From: Podarcis raffonei
Lineage: Eukaryota > Chordata > Lepidosauria > Squamata > Lacertidae
Assembly: GCF_027172205.1 (NCBI RefSeq)
Contig: NC_070614.1
Location: forward strand, 46,440,001-46,504,000
Direction: 5' to 3'
Length of the DNA: 64,000 nucleotides
Below the pieces are notes generated by a model. That model did not search any database. It had not been told where the DNA came from and saw only the letters and a program-made list of their open reading frames with translations. A program made the position numbers and the translations under genes. This document shows, in pieces, positions 20,882-31,347 of the stretch; the stretch's first letter is position 1; the number at the start of each line of letters is the position of its first letter.

Positions 20882-21460
20882 AAAATGCCAACCTAGCATC
20901 TACCTGATCATCTACCTATCATCTACCTATCAACCTATCACCTACCTGATGAAATAGATGCCTTCTTAGGTGCTTGTAAACTCAAATTCCCAGAAGTCTT
21001 CATTTTCTACATTTCATGGAGAGGTTCCCAAAAGAATAATAGTTACAAACAACCAAGAGCTGAAAAGTAAATGTTTGATGCTTTAGAAGCAGGGGGTTAA
21101 CCTTTGGCCATCCAGATGCTGCAGAACTCCCAAATCCCAATAGCCCAGGGCAACAAGGTCAATCACCAGGGATGCTGGGAGTTGAACATCTGTAGGGCCA
21201 CTAGTATTTTTGATACTATCAATGCATTAGCTATGCATATCTGCACAAAGGGAGCTCCTTCTGAATTCAGGGCTTACTCCCAGTTAAACATATATAGGGT
21301 TGTATCATACCAGGGAGCAAGTTCCACTGAACTCACATTGGCTTTCCTCTGCATAAAATTTCACTCTTGGGGATTCAAGTTGAATCAAGCACACTTCAGA
21401 ATATTTTCTCTTGGGCTAGTAGGAGCAGATTCCCTGCATGAGCAGGAGGTTTGGACTATA
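20882..21460. other. Spacer, distal OR-4 flank
   Basis: Contains short ATCTACCT repeats and then sequence paralogous to 16080-16400 upstream of OR-3. No gene. Confidence 0.45.
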
Positions 21461-21630
21461 GTGGTACCTTGGTTCTCAAACTTAATCCATTCTAGAAGTC
21501 CGTTCCAAAACCAAAGCATTCCAAAACCAAGGCATGCTTTCCTATAGAAAGTAATGTAAAATGGATTAATTCATTCCAGACTTTTAAAAACAACCCCTGA
21601 AACAGCAATTTAATATGAATTTTACAATCT

Positions 21631-23496
21631 TTTTTTTTATATAAATATTTATTGGAATTTTCAAAAAATAAAGAAAAAACAAAAAAAAAAACAATTAGAA
21701 ACACATAAAAATTACATTTCTTACTGTCAATGACCAATTTCCTTGACTTCCCCACACCTCCCCTTCTTGTATTCCAGTTCCAATTTTTAGCTCAGCAAGT
21801 TCTTGTCCCCAAACTTTACCTTATTTTCTCTAATTCATTTTAGTTAACCAATTTTAACTTATAAACCTCAATCTTTATACATCAATACTTATTCTTAAAA
21901 ATCTTTTTCTAAGGTCGGCCCCAATTCCCTTCCCCGAATTCCCCATTTTTATGTTAGTGGCAAAACAAAATTAAATGAAACAGAATATAATTGTACACCC
22001 TTTGGATTCCCAAAGCCCCACCACCCCCTTTCCCGGTTTCGAACCCCAACAAAAGCCCATCAGTCCATCTGCAGTCAGCCTGGCGACCTCACGTCCGAGG
22101 CTCTTAATTCTCTCTCAATTCCTCTCTGCCGGTTTTTTTGATAGTCCTTTATATTGAACTCCAAATCTCGAAGAAGCTCTGTCCCAATAAGATCCATGTT
22201 TCTTCCAGCCAGGCCTCCATATTTAAAAGTGGTGCCAAAATCTTGTTTCTTACTTCTCTTAAGTCCAAATGTCCCAAAAGCTCCAGTTTCCACTTTAGCC
22301 AGGTTTGTATTCCATAGGTCTTCAGATCTCCACATAGGGAGATCTCTCCATTCTTCAATTCAAACCAGATTTTCATCATCCTGATCTTATTTTCCTTTAT
22401 ATCCATCTTAACCGGCCTCTGGCTCTCCTCAATCATCTGTGGCATTATAGCTCCTCCTTCTTTTTCCTTCAAATCATCATGTTCCTCTTTCATCACATTC
22501 TCAGATTTCTCAAATTTCTTTTCTTGTTCAGCTGCAAAAATTTTTAGTTCAACTGCAAAACTTTCCTGTTCAGCTGCAAAGACTTGAGTCAAGTCCCTCC
22601 CAGGCTCAGTAACTTTATTTACTGTTCCATTCAGTATTGTAACATTTGTGGCCAAAACATCACTCTGTTCCTGCAACTTTCCCAAGAGAAAAAAAGTCCT
22701 CTCCAGTTCAGCCAGTGTTTTTCCACTTACAGCCATTTTTGTAATGTCCTAAACCCCCTCTAGAGGGATTCTGGTTTCTTAGTATCTTCCAGTTCCAACC
22801 CAAAAGTCAAGTTAGCCTTTTCTTCTTTATTTTTAACAATTTGTTACCAAATTGTAACGAATATAACCAGCAAAGACAACAGAAACAAAGTTCTCCTTTT
22901 CCCCCAACTTTGACAGCGGTCTTGGGGGAGGGGTGAATTCCGCTCTCAATGTTAGCTCTTATCCTCCAGCACAATCACTTATATTGCCAAAACGTGAAGT
23001 TAATTGCTTTTATCCACAAAAAAGAAAGGTATTCTCTCAACCTTAGTTATAAAATCCTTGCTTTAAGATGTTTACAAGGCGGGTAGGTGGACTTCCTCTT
23101 TACACCTTACCCGGTCGTGCCTAATTCCCCCAAAAATTTCCCTTTTAAGTCCAATTTCCGTATTACTCACAGGTTGTTACTTTTAGTCCAAATGTTCAGA
23201 GAAAGAAGTCAGCGCTCTCCGTCCATGGCATGCGGCTTCACTCAGTAGGGGAAGCAGTCGACTCACAGCACCGCACCGCTCTTCGTCCCCTGTACCAGAG
23301 CCTTTAAAAAGGCTCCTTCGCGGGTCGGGGGGGCGCAAATGGTGCCCGCCGAGTCACCAGGTCCACAGGCTTCAGCGCCTGTGGTTTCTGAGGGTCCCCG
23401 CGTCGCCGCCGCGGCAGGACCCGACCCCTACTAAGCCGATTCCCTCCGGAGCTCGGAGGGAATCCGCCATTAGGCGATGGCGCTAACCCGGAAGTC
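21631..23496 (-). mobile_element. L1-derived short element (ORF1-only, HAL1-like)
   Basis: A 1866-base minus-strand insertion flanked by a perfect 19-base target duplication starting AATATGAATTTTACAATC (21612-21630 and 23497-23515). It has a T-rich left end (a poly-A tail on its own strand) with AATAAA just before the tail. Its 5' end (about 23240-23490) is GC-rich like a LINE promoter. It carries one coiled-coil-type open frame and no endonuclease or reverse transcriptase. That layout resembles mammalian HAL1 or an internally deleted L1 mobilised by L1 proteins. Confidence 0.7.
22149..22736 (-). CDS. ORF1-like coiled-coil protein of the short L1-derived element
   Basis: A 195-codon frame, rich in Glu, Lys and Leu, with heptad-like spacing over residues about 5-125 (LAELERTFFLLGKLQEQSD, FAAEQEKKFEKSENVMKEE). 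The repeated FAAEQE motif suggests an internal duplication. I see no RRM or zinc-knuckle signature, so the identification as an L1 ORF1 relative is inference from position between a GC-rich 5' end and an L1-type tail. It shows no detailed similarity by eye to the ORF1 at 55254-56249. Confidence 0.5.
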   Translation of the reverse strand: MAVSGKTLAELERTFFLLGKLQEQSDVLATNVTILNGTVNKVTEPGRDLTQVFAAEQESFAVELKIFAAEQEKKFEKSENVMKEEHDDLKEKEGGAIMPQMIEESQRPVKMDIKENKIRMMKIWFELKNGEISLCGDLKTYGIQTWLKWKLELLGHLDLREVRNKILAPLLNMEAWLEETWILLGQSFFEIWSSI

Positions 23497-23794
23497 AATA
23501 TGAATTTTACAATCTAACAAGACCATTGATCCATAAAATGAAAGCAATAACCAATGTACTATACTATAAAATAAATAAAACAATATTGTAGATGATAATA
23601 TATATATATATTTTCTTACCTGCACTGATGATAGTCATTGTTTGGATGGGGGGCTTTCATCCATTTCATCCATTTGTCTTCATCTGGGTTTTTTATTTCT
23701 GGAATGGCTACCTGTCCGGCACTCAGGTATCAGGATGCCAGGAATTATCACTCAGGCAGAGGGGCTGCTCAGTAGCTGAGCTCAAATGTCTATA

Positions 23795-24039
23795 CAGTGA
23801 TACCTCTAGATATGAACAGGATCCGTTCTGGAGCCCCATTTGCATCTAGAGGTAAATGTATCTAGTGATGGCATGTCTGCGCACACGCGCATCGATTTTT
23901 GCCGCTTCTGCGCATGCGCATGATGTCATTTTGAGCATCTGAGCATGCGCAAGCGGTGAAACCGGGAAGTAACACACTCCGTTACTTCTGGGTTGCCGCG
24001 GAGCGCAACTTGAAGCGTATTTAACCCAAGGTATGACTG
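23795..24039 (+). mobile_element. Tigger-like MITE (left of a back-to-back pair)
   Basis: Termini CAGTGATACCTCTAGATA and, complemented, CAGTCATACCTTGGGTTA. TA is on both sides (23793-23794 and 24040-24041). It is GC-rich inside, with no coding. Confidence 0.8.
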
Positions 24040-24041
24040 TA

Positions 24042-24396
24042 CAGTGGTACCCCGCAAGACGAACACCTCGGAAGACGAAAAACTCGCTAGACGAAAGAGT
24101 TTTTCATTTTCTTAGCCGCTTCACAAGACACATTTCCCTATGGGCTTGCTTCGCAAGACGGAACAAAAACGTCTTGCAAGTTTGTTTCCGTTTTCTTAAA
24201 ACCGCTACAAAACTGTAACTTCAAGGAGCAACTCTTAGCACGTGGTGCGGTAGCCTTTTTTGAGGTTTTTGAAGCACTTTGTTGCCTTTTGCAGCTTTTC
24301 AAAAACTGTGTCGGAAGCCGTGCTTCGCAAGACGAAAAAACCGCAAGACGATAAAACTCGCAGAGCAAATTAATTTCATCTTGCGGGGCACCACTG
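24042..24396 (+). mobile_element. Tigger-like MITE (right of the pair)
   Basis: Termini CAGTGGTACCCCGCAAGACG and, complemented, CAGTGGTGCCCCGCAAGATG. TA is on both sides (24040-24041 and 24397-24398). It belongs to a different subfamily from its left neighbour, with several CGCAAGACGA repeats inside. Confidence 0.85.
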
Positions 24397-24639
24397 TATG
24401 TATTTCTGAAGTTTTCCCAGTGAGCCAGTACATAGATACAATTATCAGTGAATTGTTACATTTGGTATTGTGCAGCAGAGGCCCTTTGAATAGATAGGAA
24501 GAAACTGTGATGAAGTGTTTTGTGGGGACAAATCACAAAAGTCACAAAAGTGATTGTGCTGATTTGGTAGTGGGCTGCATGTGCATATCTGCTGGAGGGG
24601 CACCCCCCAACCTATACATTAATTCCTGCAACAGAAGAG

Positions 24640-24735
24640 ACCATGAGGATCCTCTGTAATGCAGGAATCATTTGCCCAACATGAGGCTTGAACTCATAAC
24701 CCTGGGATTAAGAGTCCCATGCCTCAAGAGGAGGC
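24640..24735 (-). mobile_element. tRNA-Lys-derived SINE remnant
   Basis: On the minus strand this contains a decayed tRNA-Lys(CUU)-like head (complement of GCTTGAACTCATAACCCTGG and GATTAAGAGTCCCATGCC) joined to a CR1-like end (AGAGACCATGAGGATC). A better copy is at 48477-48606. Confidence 0.6.
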
Positions 24736-25113
24736 TGCTTGCAGAGCCAGCTCAGCCCAGTGGTTCCTTTGACCAAAGCATTGCTTAGATCCCCTAATCG
24801 CTTTCAGGGGTCTGAGACCCACAGGCACTGACTGGCTTTCTTTAAAAGAAAAAGAAAGGGGGAAATAGAGAGAGGAGGCTGCTGGTGACATGCCAGGAAC
24901 ATTATTTCCCAGAGAGACAGTGAGGGCTCCAAGGCAGAAAGAGACAGAGGCTTGCTTTCTTCAAATGCAAAGAGTGAGGCAAGCCCCTCCCATCCTGGAA
25001 TGCAGGTCGTAAATTTCCAGGACAGAGTAAGGCAGGCAGAGGGGCCGCAGCTTTCAGACACGCTCTCAGGGGAGGAGGGGAAAACTGGACAATCTGCCCC
25101 TGAGTCTCCTCAT
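24736..25113. other. Non-coding spacer
   Basis: Purine-rich sequence. No feature recognised. Confidence 0.4.
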
Positions 25114-25126
25114 ACTAGGAGGATGA

Positions 25127-26148
25127 ACTCTGTGCCCAACTTCTATGCGGCACACCAGTGTGGATTTCAGGTGACCTCAAGAGGTTGGATAAATTTCACG
25201 CATCCCTTTTGAGGTCATTATTAGGACTTGCAAACTCTGTAAAATATGAAACAATATGTTGTGAGCTGGGAATACTGCCTTTATCAGTAAGAGCATGGCT
25301 GAGGACCTTGAAATATTGGATCTTCCTCCATTATAGAGCCCTATCCCCTAATTCTATACTTTACGATCTTTTAAGTGATAGTGCAGTCTACAATCTATCA
25401 TTGATTTGTAGGAGAAAACTGGATTCGATAGGGCTCACTCTAACTGATTTTGAAATCTCTGATCCCAAAGATATATGGGAAATTATCAGGAAGACCCTCA
25501 CAGAAAAAAGTGTTCTCGCCATGCTTGAGGTTGCAAAGCACAGCACCTGCTCTCCTATCCACTTAAATCTCCCTTTGTGTAGAGATTTCCAAAAGGGATA
25601 CATGACAAATCTGAAGAAACATGAATCGTGTAGGCTGTTTATGTTGGCCAGATTTAACATGTTTCCCTCGGCGGTAGTGAGAGGAAGATACTTAGCTATC
25701 CCAGAATCAGAGCGTCTCTGTAAATGCAGAAAACAGGAACCCGATACTCTAGAGCATATATTCTTTTCCTGTGATTTTGGCAGCTATGCCAGAAGACAAT
25801 TATTTGAGGCCCTAAAATTTAATAGACAGTTTTTTACACAACCAACTGTTCAGGACCTGCTGGCGGACAGCGATGATCAAATTACTTTAATAGCGGCTGA
25901 ATTTTTAAGTGCTGTCCATGAAGAAAGAATGGGCCATGATAAAGAGACTTAGTGGTTTTTAATGGTAGGTGATGTTGCTGTGTTGTATTATATTATTTAT
26001 GTACATCGATTTATTTCTTGGAGTTAAGAATAGGACTGGGATAAATTGTGTTCGCTGAGCCCGTATTTTATACAGTCTGTATATGATGTTTGTTTGTTAA
26101 TGTGAGGTGTGATATGCCTAATAAAGGATTTTGAATTGAATTGAATTG
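25127..26148 (+). mobile_element. 5'-truncated LINE, clade not assigned
   Basis: A 1022-base insertion with a perfect 13-base target duplication ACTAGGAGGATGA (25114-25126 and 26149-26161) and a (TTGAA)-type tail after AATAAAGG. It contains an intact C-terminal RT-protein frame. The same LINE type, older, lies at 1814-3640. Confidence 0.85.
25158..25952 (+). CDS. LINE ORF2 C-terminal fragment
   Basis: A 264-codon open frame without RT catalytic motifs. It corresponds to the region after the RT domain: RLDKFHASLLRSLLGL near residues 9-24, ELGILPLSVRAWLRTLKYW, then ARFNMFPSAVVRGRY and a Cys/His cluster LCKC...HIFFSC that looks like a C-terminal zinc finger. The first codons come from the truncated element, so the Met is incidental. 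It is not a host gene. Confidence 0.7.
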   Translation: MWISGDLKRLDKFHASLLRSLLGLANSVKYETICCELGILPLSVRAWLRTLKYWIFLHYRALSPNSILYDLLSDSAVYNLSLICRRKLDSIGLTLTDFEISDPKDIWEIIRKTLTEKSVLAMLEVAKHSTCSPIHLNLPLCRDFQKGYMTNLKKHESCRLFMLARFNMFPSAVVRGRYLAIPESERLCKCRKQEPDTLEHIFFSCDFGSYARRQLFEALKFNRQFFTQPTVQDLLADSDDQITLIAAEFLSAVHEERMGHDKET

Positions 26149-26161
26149 ACTAGGAGGATGA

Positions 26162-26657
26162 GCAGAGTCCAGGCTTGGCGTCAGGCCAACGGAAGGAGGA
26201 GCAGATGGTGGATATCCTGTTAGAAAACAGCCCACCCTCCAGTTGGCTCAACTGACCCATCGAGTGAGGAAGATTGAGCTGTGTGCTCGGACTGAACTAC
26301 TGTGTAAATACCAATAAATCTGAACGTTATAAAACCACCAGCCTGCTGTATCTTTGGTGTGAGAGGGATATCGTAAATCCTGACATGAAATTTGCTCAGG
26401 AATGGGTCCCTTGGGCAGGTCCTCTGATATAAGCCTGCTGACATCCTCCTTCTATTGCCTGGGTTGAGAAACTTCATTGATCTGAGGGCTGGACTCTTAT
26501 CCACATTCACACTCATACTCCCCTCTCTTCCATCCAGACAAGCAAGAAGCAGAGTTCAAGGACACATTCCAGATGTGGAATAATATTTGTGGGTGTGAAG
26601 CAGAGCAATGAAGGGTGTGGCCTGAGGAGAGTTGTGGACACCAAATAGAGAGGCTTA
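26162..26657. other. Non-coding spacer
   Basis: About 26495-26650 resembles 6575-6740 (CCATCCAG.CAAG, GTGAAGCAG, GGTGTGGCC against GATGTGGCC), which suggests an unnamed dispersed repeat. No gene. Confidence 0.4.
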
Positions 26658-27009
26658 AGGTAAAGGTAAAGGGACCCCTGACCATTAGGTCCAGTCGTGG
26701 CCGACTCTGGGGTTGTGGCGCTCATCTCGCTTTATTGGCCGAGGGAGCCGGCGTACAGCTTCCGGGTCATGTGGCCAGCATGACTAAGCCGCTTCTGGCG
26801 AACCAGAGCAGCACACGGAAATGCCGTTTACCTTCCCGCCAGAGCGGTACCTATTTATCTACTTGCACTTTGACGTGCTTTCGAACCGCTAGGTTGGCAG
26901 GAGCAGGGACTGAGCAATGGGAGCTCACCCCGTCACGGGGATTCGAACCGCCGACCTTTTGATTGGCAAGTCCTAGGCTCAGTGGTTTAACCCACAGCGC
27001 CACCTGCGC
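26658..27009 (-). mobile_element. Sauria-type SINE, subfamily 1
   Basis: Complete minus-orientation SINE. The left tail is GGTAAAGGTAAAGGGACC with the 'CCATTAGGTCCAGTCGTGG' segment. The head at the right has the B box GGTTCGAATCC (complement, near 26940) and the A-box region near 26985-27009. It is followed at once by a second SINE. Confidence 0.9.
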
Positions 27010-27021
27010 TTTTGTGGCTTA

Positions 27022-27382
27022 AAAAGGTAAAGGTAAATGTACCCCTGCCCGTACGGGCCAGTCTTGACAGACTCTAGGGTTGTGCGCTCATCTCACTCTA
27101 TAGGCCGGGAGCCAGCGCTGTCCGCAGACACTTCCGGGTCACGTGGCCAGCGTGATGAAGCTACCCTGGCGAGGCAGAGCCGCACACGGAAACGCCGTTT
27201 ACCTTCCCGCTAGTAAGCGGTCCCTATTTATCTACTTGCACCCGGGGGTGCTTTCGAACCGTTAGGTTGGCAGGAGCAGGGACTGAGCAACGGGAGCGCA
27301 CCCCGTCACGGGGATTCGAACCGCCGACCTTTTGATCGGCAAGTCCTAGGCTCAGTGGTTTAACCCACAGCGCCACCCGCGC
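27022..27382 (-). mobile_element. Sauria-type SINE, subfamily 2
   Basis: Complete minus-orientation SINE with the 'CCCGTACGGGCCAGTCTTG' tail type. A perfect 12-base duplication TTTTGTGGCTTA lies at 27010-27021 and 27383-27394. It inserted immediately beside the 5' end of the first SINE. Confidence 0.92.
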
Positions 27383-27394
27383 TTTTGTGGCTTA

Positions 27395-29175
27395 GTGGGC
27401 CACAAATTTGGTACTTCAGTATGAGGCTCCCCTTCCCTTCAACGGGTCCACTCTAAGTAGGTTTAATATTGGATAGAACTCAAAATATTTGTTTTGTTGT
27501 TTCTTCACATTGCTTCAAAGGCAGGGAGGCTTGCAAAGAGAGCTGGCTTGTGTAAGGGTAGGTGGTGGGCCCCATTTCTGGGCCTGACTCAACATGTGCC
27601 TTTGCTATTTGAATGGGTGCTTCCATACACATATTCTTCAATTTAAAGTTTGCCTTACGTGTGTGTTGGGGACTAGTTTCCACCAATTGTCTCCCCTTGA
27701 TATATTCACAGCTAGAAGTGTTTGCTTTGGAGGAGGCCTCAAGGGACCATGATAAACTTAGATAATGAAATGATAGTTGGCATCGTTTATCTGCTTTGTA
27801 GGAGTTAGAAGGGAAAAGAAAAAATAAGGGGAAAGGAAGTATTCATGCATACCTGTCAACTGTTCCAGAACACAAATGGAGTGTATTTCTTCCTATATGC
27901 ATAAAAATGTAAGGTTATCATCACGTAGTCTCCACTGGAGGTTTTCTAGTCACACATCACAATCCTGAATTTGCATGAAGTCAGGGCAGGGAAGGAGAGA
28001 AAAAAATGAAGGCAGGTTGTACACAGTCAATCCTAGTAACATGTGTGATCTTTGAAGCTCCAGGTTCAATGTATGAATTTAGAAGAGATATTTTATGAAC
28101 AAGCAAACACTCATATATGTGCAGCATCCATCAGCTGAACTTAAAATTCTCCAACAGAGCAGGGGGGTTGCTGGATGAAGCAAGCATGGGAGAAAGCCCC
28201 TGATATGTAATATTTGTGAATTGTTAATTTTTCTTACCTGTCAACTTTGGTTTCTCTCAATTTCCCATTTCTCATCATCATAAATTCAGTTCTCTACATT
28301 TCCATATCGGTTTTCATTTTTAAAAAATTATACTTAAAATTCATCACCATCATTTTATTGTACATTTCTCAAATACAAACATTTTTGCAAAGCAAATGTC
28401 ACTAATATACACATTTATACGCACACTTCACTCTAATACGTGCATTTTGTACATATTACTTGGTGGAACGACGGCATTGCAAAATTTGAGAAGCATACTT
28501 TTTGGGAAATGGTTGTTTTTTGGTTACCTATTTTCTTTTGGAAGCCAGAAATAGGTAGGTTCTCCCCTCATTTCTATTAGCCACACATTCAGCATTAATG
28601 AAAGGAAACTTAAAGACAGATATCTCTTTGAGTAACTAAATTTTGCCTCAGAGTTCTAATGCATATAGAGTTCTTCATGCATACAGCTGTATATGAATAG
28701 GACCCATTCCACAAACACTGAAAACAAAGCTTTAATGTGTGTGGACGATGGATATGATATCACACTGAATGTGCAAGTGGGAGTATCATGTAAATAGTAT
28801 CATATATACACCTCTGTTAAAGACACTGCATGACATACAACACAAATCAAAATATGCCCCTATTTCTTTGCTTCCCTTGTTGTGAAATTAATGTCCAAGG
28901 GATTGTGGTAACCATCTCCAAGATGACGTATGAAACACAGATGGTATATTCCTTCTGCTTATTAAACCTAGAGACAAAGTGGATCTGGACTCATTGCAGG
29001 GATGGTGGGAAAGATTTAATTCAGCTTGCATTTAAACACAAACCTACCTAAGTCACACTTTCTGAAATAGTATGCATACTGAAACTCAGCTGTCCTTGAG
29101 CCACATAATGTGCACAAAAATGCGTCTCTGAGAAAAAGCGTGTTTGAAAACCAACAAATTTGTGATAAAGAATAA
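27395..29175. other. Non-coding spacer
   Basis: No coding feature. AT-rich. A minus-strand CAG then GTAAG donor-like site occurs at about 28240, but no matching OR exon lies nearby. Nothing else can be named. Confidence 0.4.
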
Positions 29176-29576
29176 TTTAAGGATGTTGACAAGGTGGAGC
29201 GTGCCCAGCGGAGGGCAACCAAGATTAGCAAGGGTCTGGTAACCAAGCCTTATGAGGAACAGATGGGGGAGTTGGGTTTGTTTACTCTGGGAAAGAAGAG
29301 ACTGAGAAGAAATATGCTAGCCTTCTTCTAGTTGCAGACTTTCGTGTCTCAAATTGTTGCAGTGCCCCAGAAGTTCCGTGGCCAGTGCAACCAAACCAGT
29401 TTTGTTCCCCTAGATTTGCCTTTGCGTCTTCAAATATCTAAAGGGCTACCACTTGGGGAATATAGAGCAAGCTTGTTTTCTCCTGTTCCAGAGAGTAGGA
29501 CCTGAATCAATGGGTTCAAGTTACAAGAAAGGAGATTTTGACTAAGCATCAGGAAGAACTTTCTGACAGGGACAAT
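29176..29576 (+). mobile_element. CR1 LINE 3' fragment
   Basis: Typical CR1 downstream sequence: GTTGACAAGGTGGAGCGTG, GAGGGCAACCAAGATTAGCA, CTTCAAATATCTAAAGGGCT, CAAGTTACAAGAAAGGAGA and TCAGGAAGAACTTTCTGACA. About 90 extra bases at 29328-29420 interrupt it. Old and non-coding. Confidence 0.8.
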
Positions 29577-29776
29577 TATTTGATATTTCAGCTCAGTTCT
29601 AATGAAAACTCTCTACACAATCCCCTAAAAACCCTCTGCCATACTCAATCCAAATAAATTTCTCAAAGAATATCAAATTGCAATATAAGTCACAATAAGT
29701 TAAACTCCAAAGTCATGCAGATAACAATCATATAGACAGTTATGACAGTTGTTGGTCTGTATCAAATGGAGCATGC

Positions 29777-29848
29777 TCTGCTTGGCTTGCTCTGGTCCAT
29801 GGGGTCACGAAGATTTGGACATGACTAAACGACAAAACAACAACAAAT
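29777..29848 (+). mobile_element. Bov-B 3' end fragment
   Basis: Reads TGGTCCATGGGGTCACGAAG, then GGACATGACTAAACGACAAAACAACAA, the Bov-B terminus. Only the last 70 bases or so are present. Confidence 0.8.
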
Positions 29849-30402
29849 CAGATGGAGCTCAGTTTCTACAAAAGTATGAGAAGGATAGAGCACTCCAGTA
29901 GTTTCAGGCAGTGGGAAAACTCATGAAGATGTCAGTAGCAGTGCCAATATATACTTTCCCTGGTTTGGGAGTTATTCAGGAGGAGGGGGGAAATTAAATT
30001 TGAGACTGCATCCCCAAGAATGCTAGCAAGGGATTTACAGGATATTTAATTCTACTTTTCACCCTTTATTCCAGCAGCTCTAATTGCCAGAAAACATGGA
30101 CTGGAACACACAGAGTGACGGTCAAACCCCAGTTACCCAGTTTTCTATCTACGGTCATTTTACACGTGGCGACTGAATTGCACTTCCAACATTCTTGCAG
30201 TGATTGGATGGTGCAATTGTTTAATTACCTTCATTGAAGTTGAAAGAAGGGGTCGCTTCTTCCTATCAAATGACATCAATGCAGAAGAAACAACACAACC
30301 AGCAGTTCAACACCCTTGTTCGCATTCCAATCAACCAATACAAACTGAATCAGCAGGATGCTATGACGAAAGAGCAAGATGAATCAAAGAGTTACTTCAT
30401 TC
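29849..30402. other. 3' flank of OR-5
   Basis: Non-coding. Part of it (about 30130-30370) is paralogous to the OR-4 3' flank at 18710-18940: both contain ACCCAGTTTTCTAT, ATTTTACACGTGG and an AGAAGAAACA..ACAACCAGCAGT block. Confidence 0.5.
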
Positions 30403-31347
30403 TCACAGTGTGAATCTCCTTTTCTTCAGAAAGTCTTTGAATACCTCCTTGACCTTCTCATTCCTTAGACAATAAATAAAAGGGTTCAGTAAAGGTGTAA
30501 CAGCTGCTGTAAGGACAGCAATGCCCATGTGGACATCCTGGGAGTATCCCTGGCTGGGTAAAGAGTACATGAAAATTGCACTGCCATAAAAGATGGAAGC
30601 AACAGTGATGTGAGATGCACAGGTGGAAAATGTCTTTAGTCGACCTGTGGTGGACTGCATGCGCAAGATGGTGGCAATGATGTAGATGTAAGAGAGAAGA
30701 GTGGCAAACAAAGAGCCCAGGAGCACCACCGAGGACACGACATTCTCCAGAGCCAGGTTGAAATGTACATCATTACAAGAAAGCTTTATCATCGGGGCAT
30801 AGTCACAGAAGAAATGGTCAATGGTGTTAGAGCAGAAGGATAGGTCCAAGAGCAGGATGAAGGGGACAAGTGTAGTGACGGAACCACAAACCCAGCAGCC
30901 CAAGACCAGATCGGTGCAGACCCATCCATTCATGATGATGGTATAGCGAAGAGGTTTGCAGATGGCGACATAGCGATCAAAGGCCATCACGGCAATAAGG
31001 ATGGCTTCACTGCCGCCAAAGGAGAAGTAGAAATAGCATTGGGCCACACAGCCCGAGTAAGAGATGGCTTTGTTCAGAGAAACCATGTCCACCAGCATCT
31101 TGGGGATGATAGATGTGACGAAGAAGACCTCAATGAGTGAGAGGTTGCAGAGGAAAAAGTACATGGGGGTTTGGAGGCGCTGGTCCAAGCATACCAGTGT
31201 GATGATGGTGATATTCCCAGCTACCGTTAACAGGAAAACAAGAAGAAGCACCACAAAAAGGAAAAGCTCCCATTGCCTAGGAAGTTGGAAGCCAATTAAG
31301 ATGAACTCGGTCACCTGTTCCATGCTGCTGTGATTCCTCATTCCCAT
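30403..31347 (-). CDS. OR-5: olfactory receptor, class II, family-6-like
   Basis: A 314-residue odorant receptor starting MGMRNHSS at the ATG 31347. The open frame runs two codons further upstream, but the codon there is TTG, not ATG. Landmarks: NHS glycosylation site at residues 5-7; AGN in TM1; TPMYFFLCN; MAFDRYVAIC with an intact DRY at 124-126; HFFCD in loop 2; KTFSTCASH; PLLNPFIY; a basic end KKRRFTL. Compared with OR-4 and OR-6 it lacks one residue in loop 2 (LSFCSNTIDHFF where they have LSFCGSNIIDHFF). The conserved cysteine is kept. It belongs to the OR-4/5/6/7 tandem group and looks intact. Confidence 0.93.
   Translation of the reverse strand: MGMRNHSSMEQVTEFILIGFQLPRQWELFLFVVLLLVFLLTVAGNITIITLVCLDQRLQTPMYFFLCNLSLIEVFFVTSIIPKMLVDMVSLNKAISYSGCVAQCYFYFSFGGSEAILIAVMAFDRYVAICKPLRYTIIMNGWVCTDLVLGCWVCGSVTTLVPFILLLDLSFCSNTIDHFFCDYAPMIKLSCNDVHFNLALENVVSSVVLLGSLFATLLSYIYIIATILRMQSTTGRLKTFSTCASHITVASIFYGSAIFMYSLPSQGYSQDVHMGIAVLTAAVTPLLNPFIYCLRNEKVKEVFKDFLKKRRFTL

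Larger units (their letters stand above)
21461..23640 (+). mobile_element. Tigger-like DNA transposon fragment, interrupted
   Basis: Begins TAGTGGTACCTTGGTTCTC and continues with the Tigger-type 5' region (CATTCTAGAAGTCCGTTCC, CCATAAAATGAAAGCAATAA). It is split at 21631-23496 by a non-LTR element. No transposase frame is present and the 3' terminus is missing. Confidence 0.7.

Noticed and set aside
28230-28270. CAG|GTAAG donor-like site as a further OR upstream exon
   Set aside because: No paralogy to the OR-3/OR-4 flank was seen, and no OR lies close downstream on that strand.
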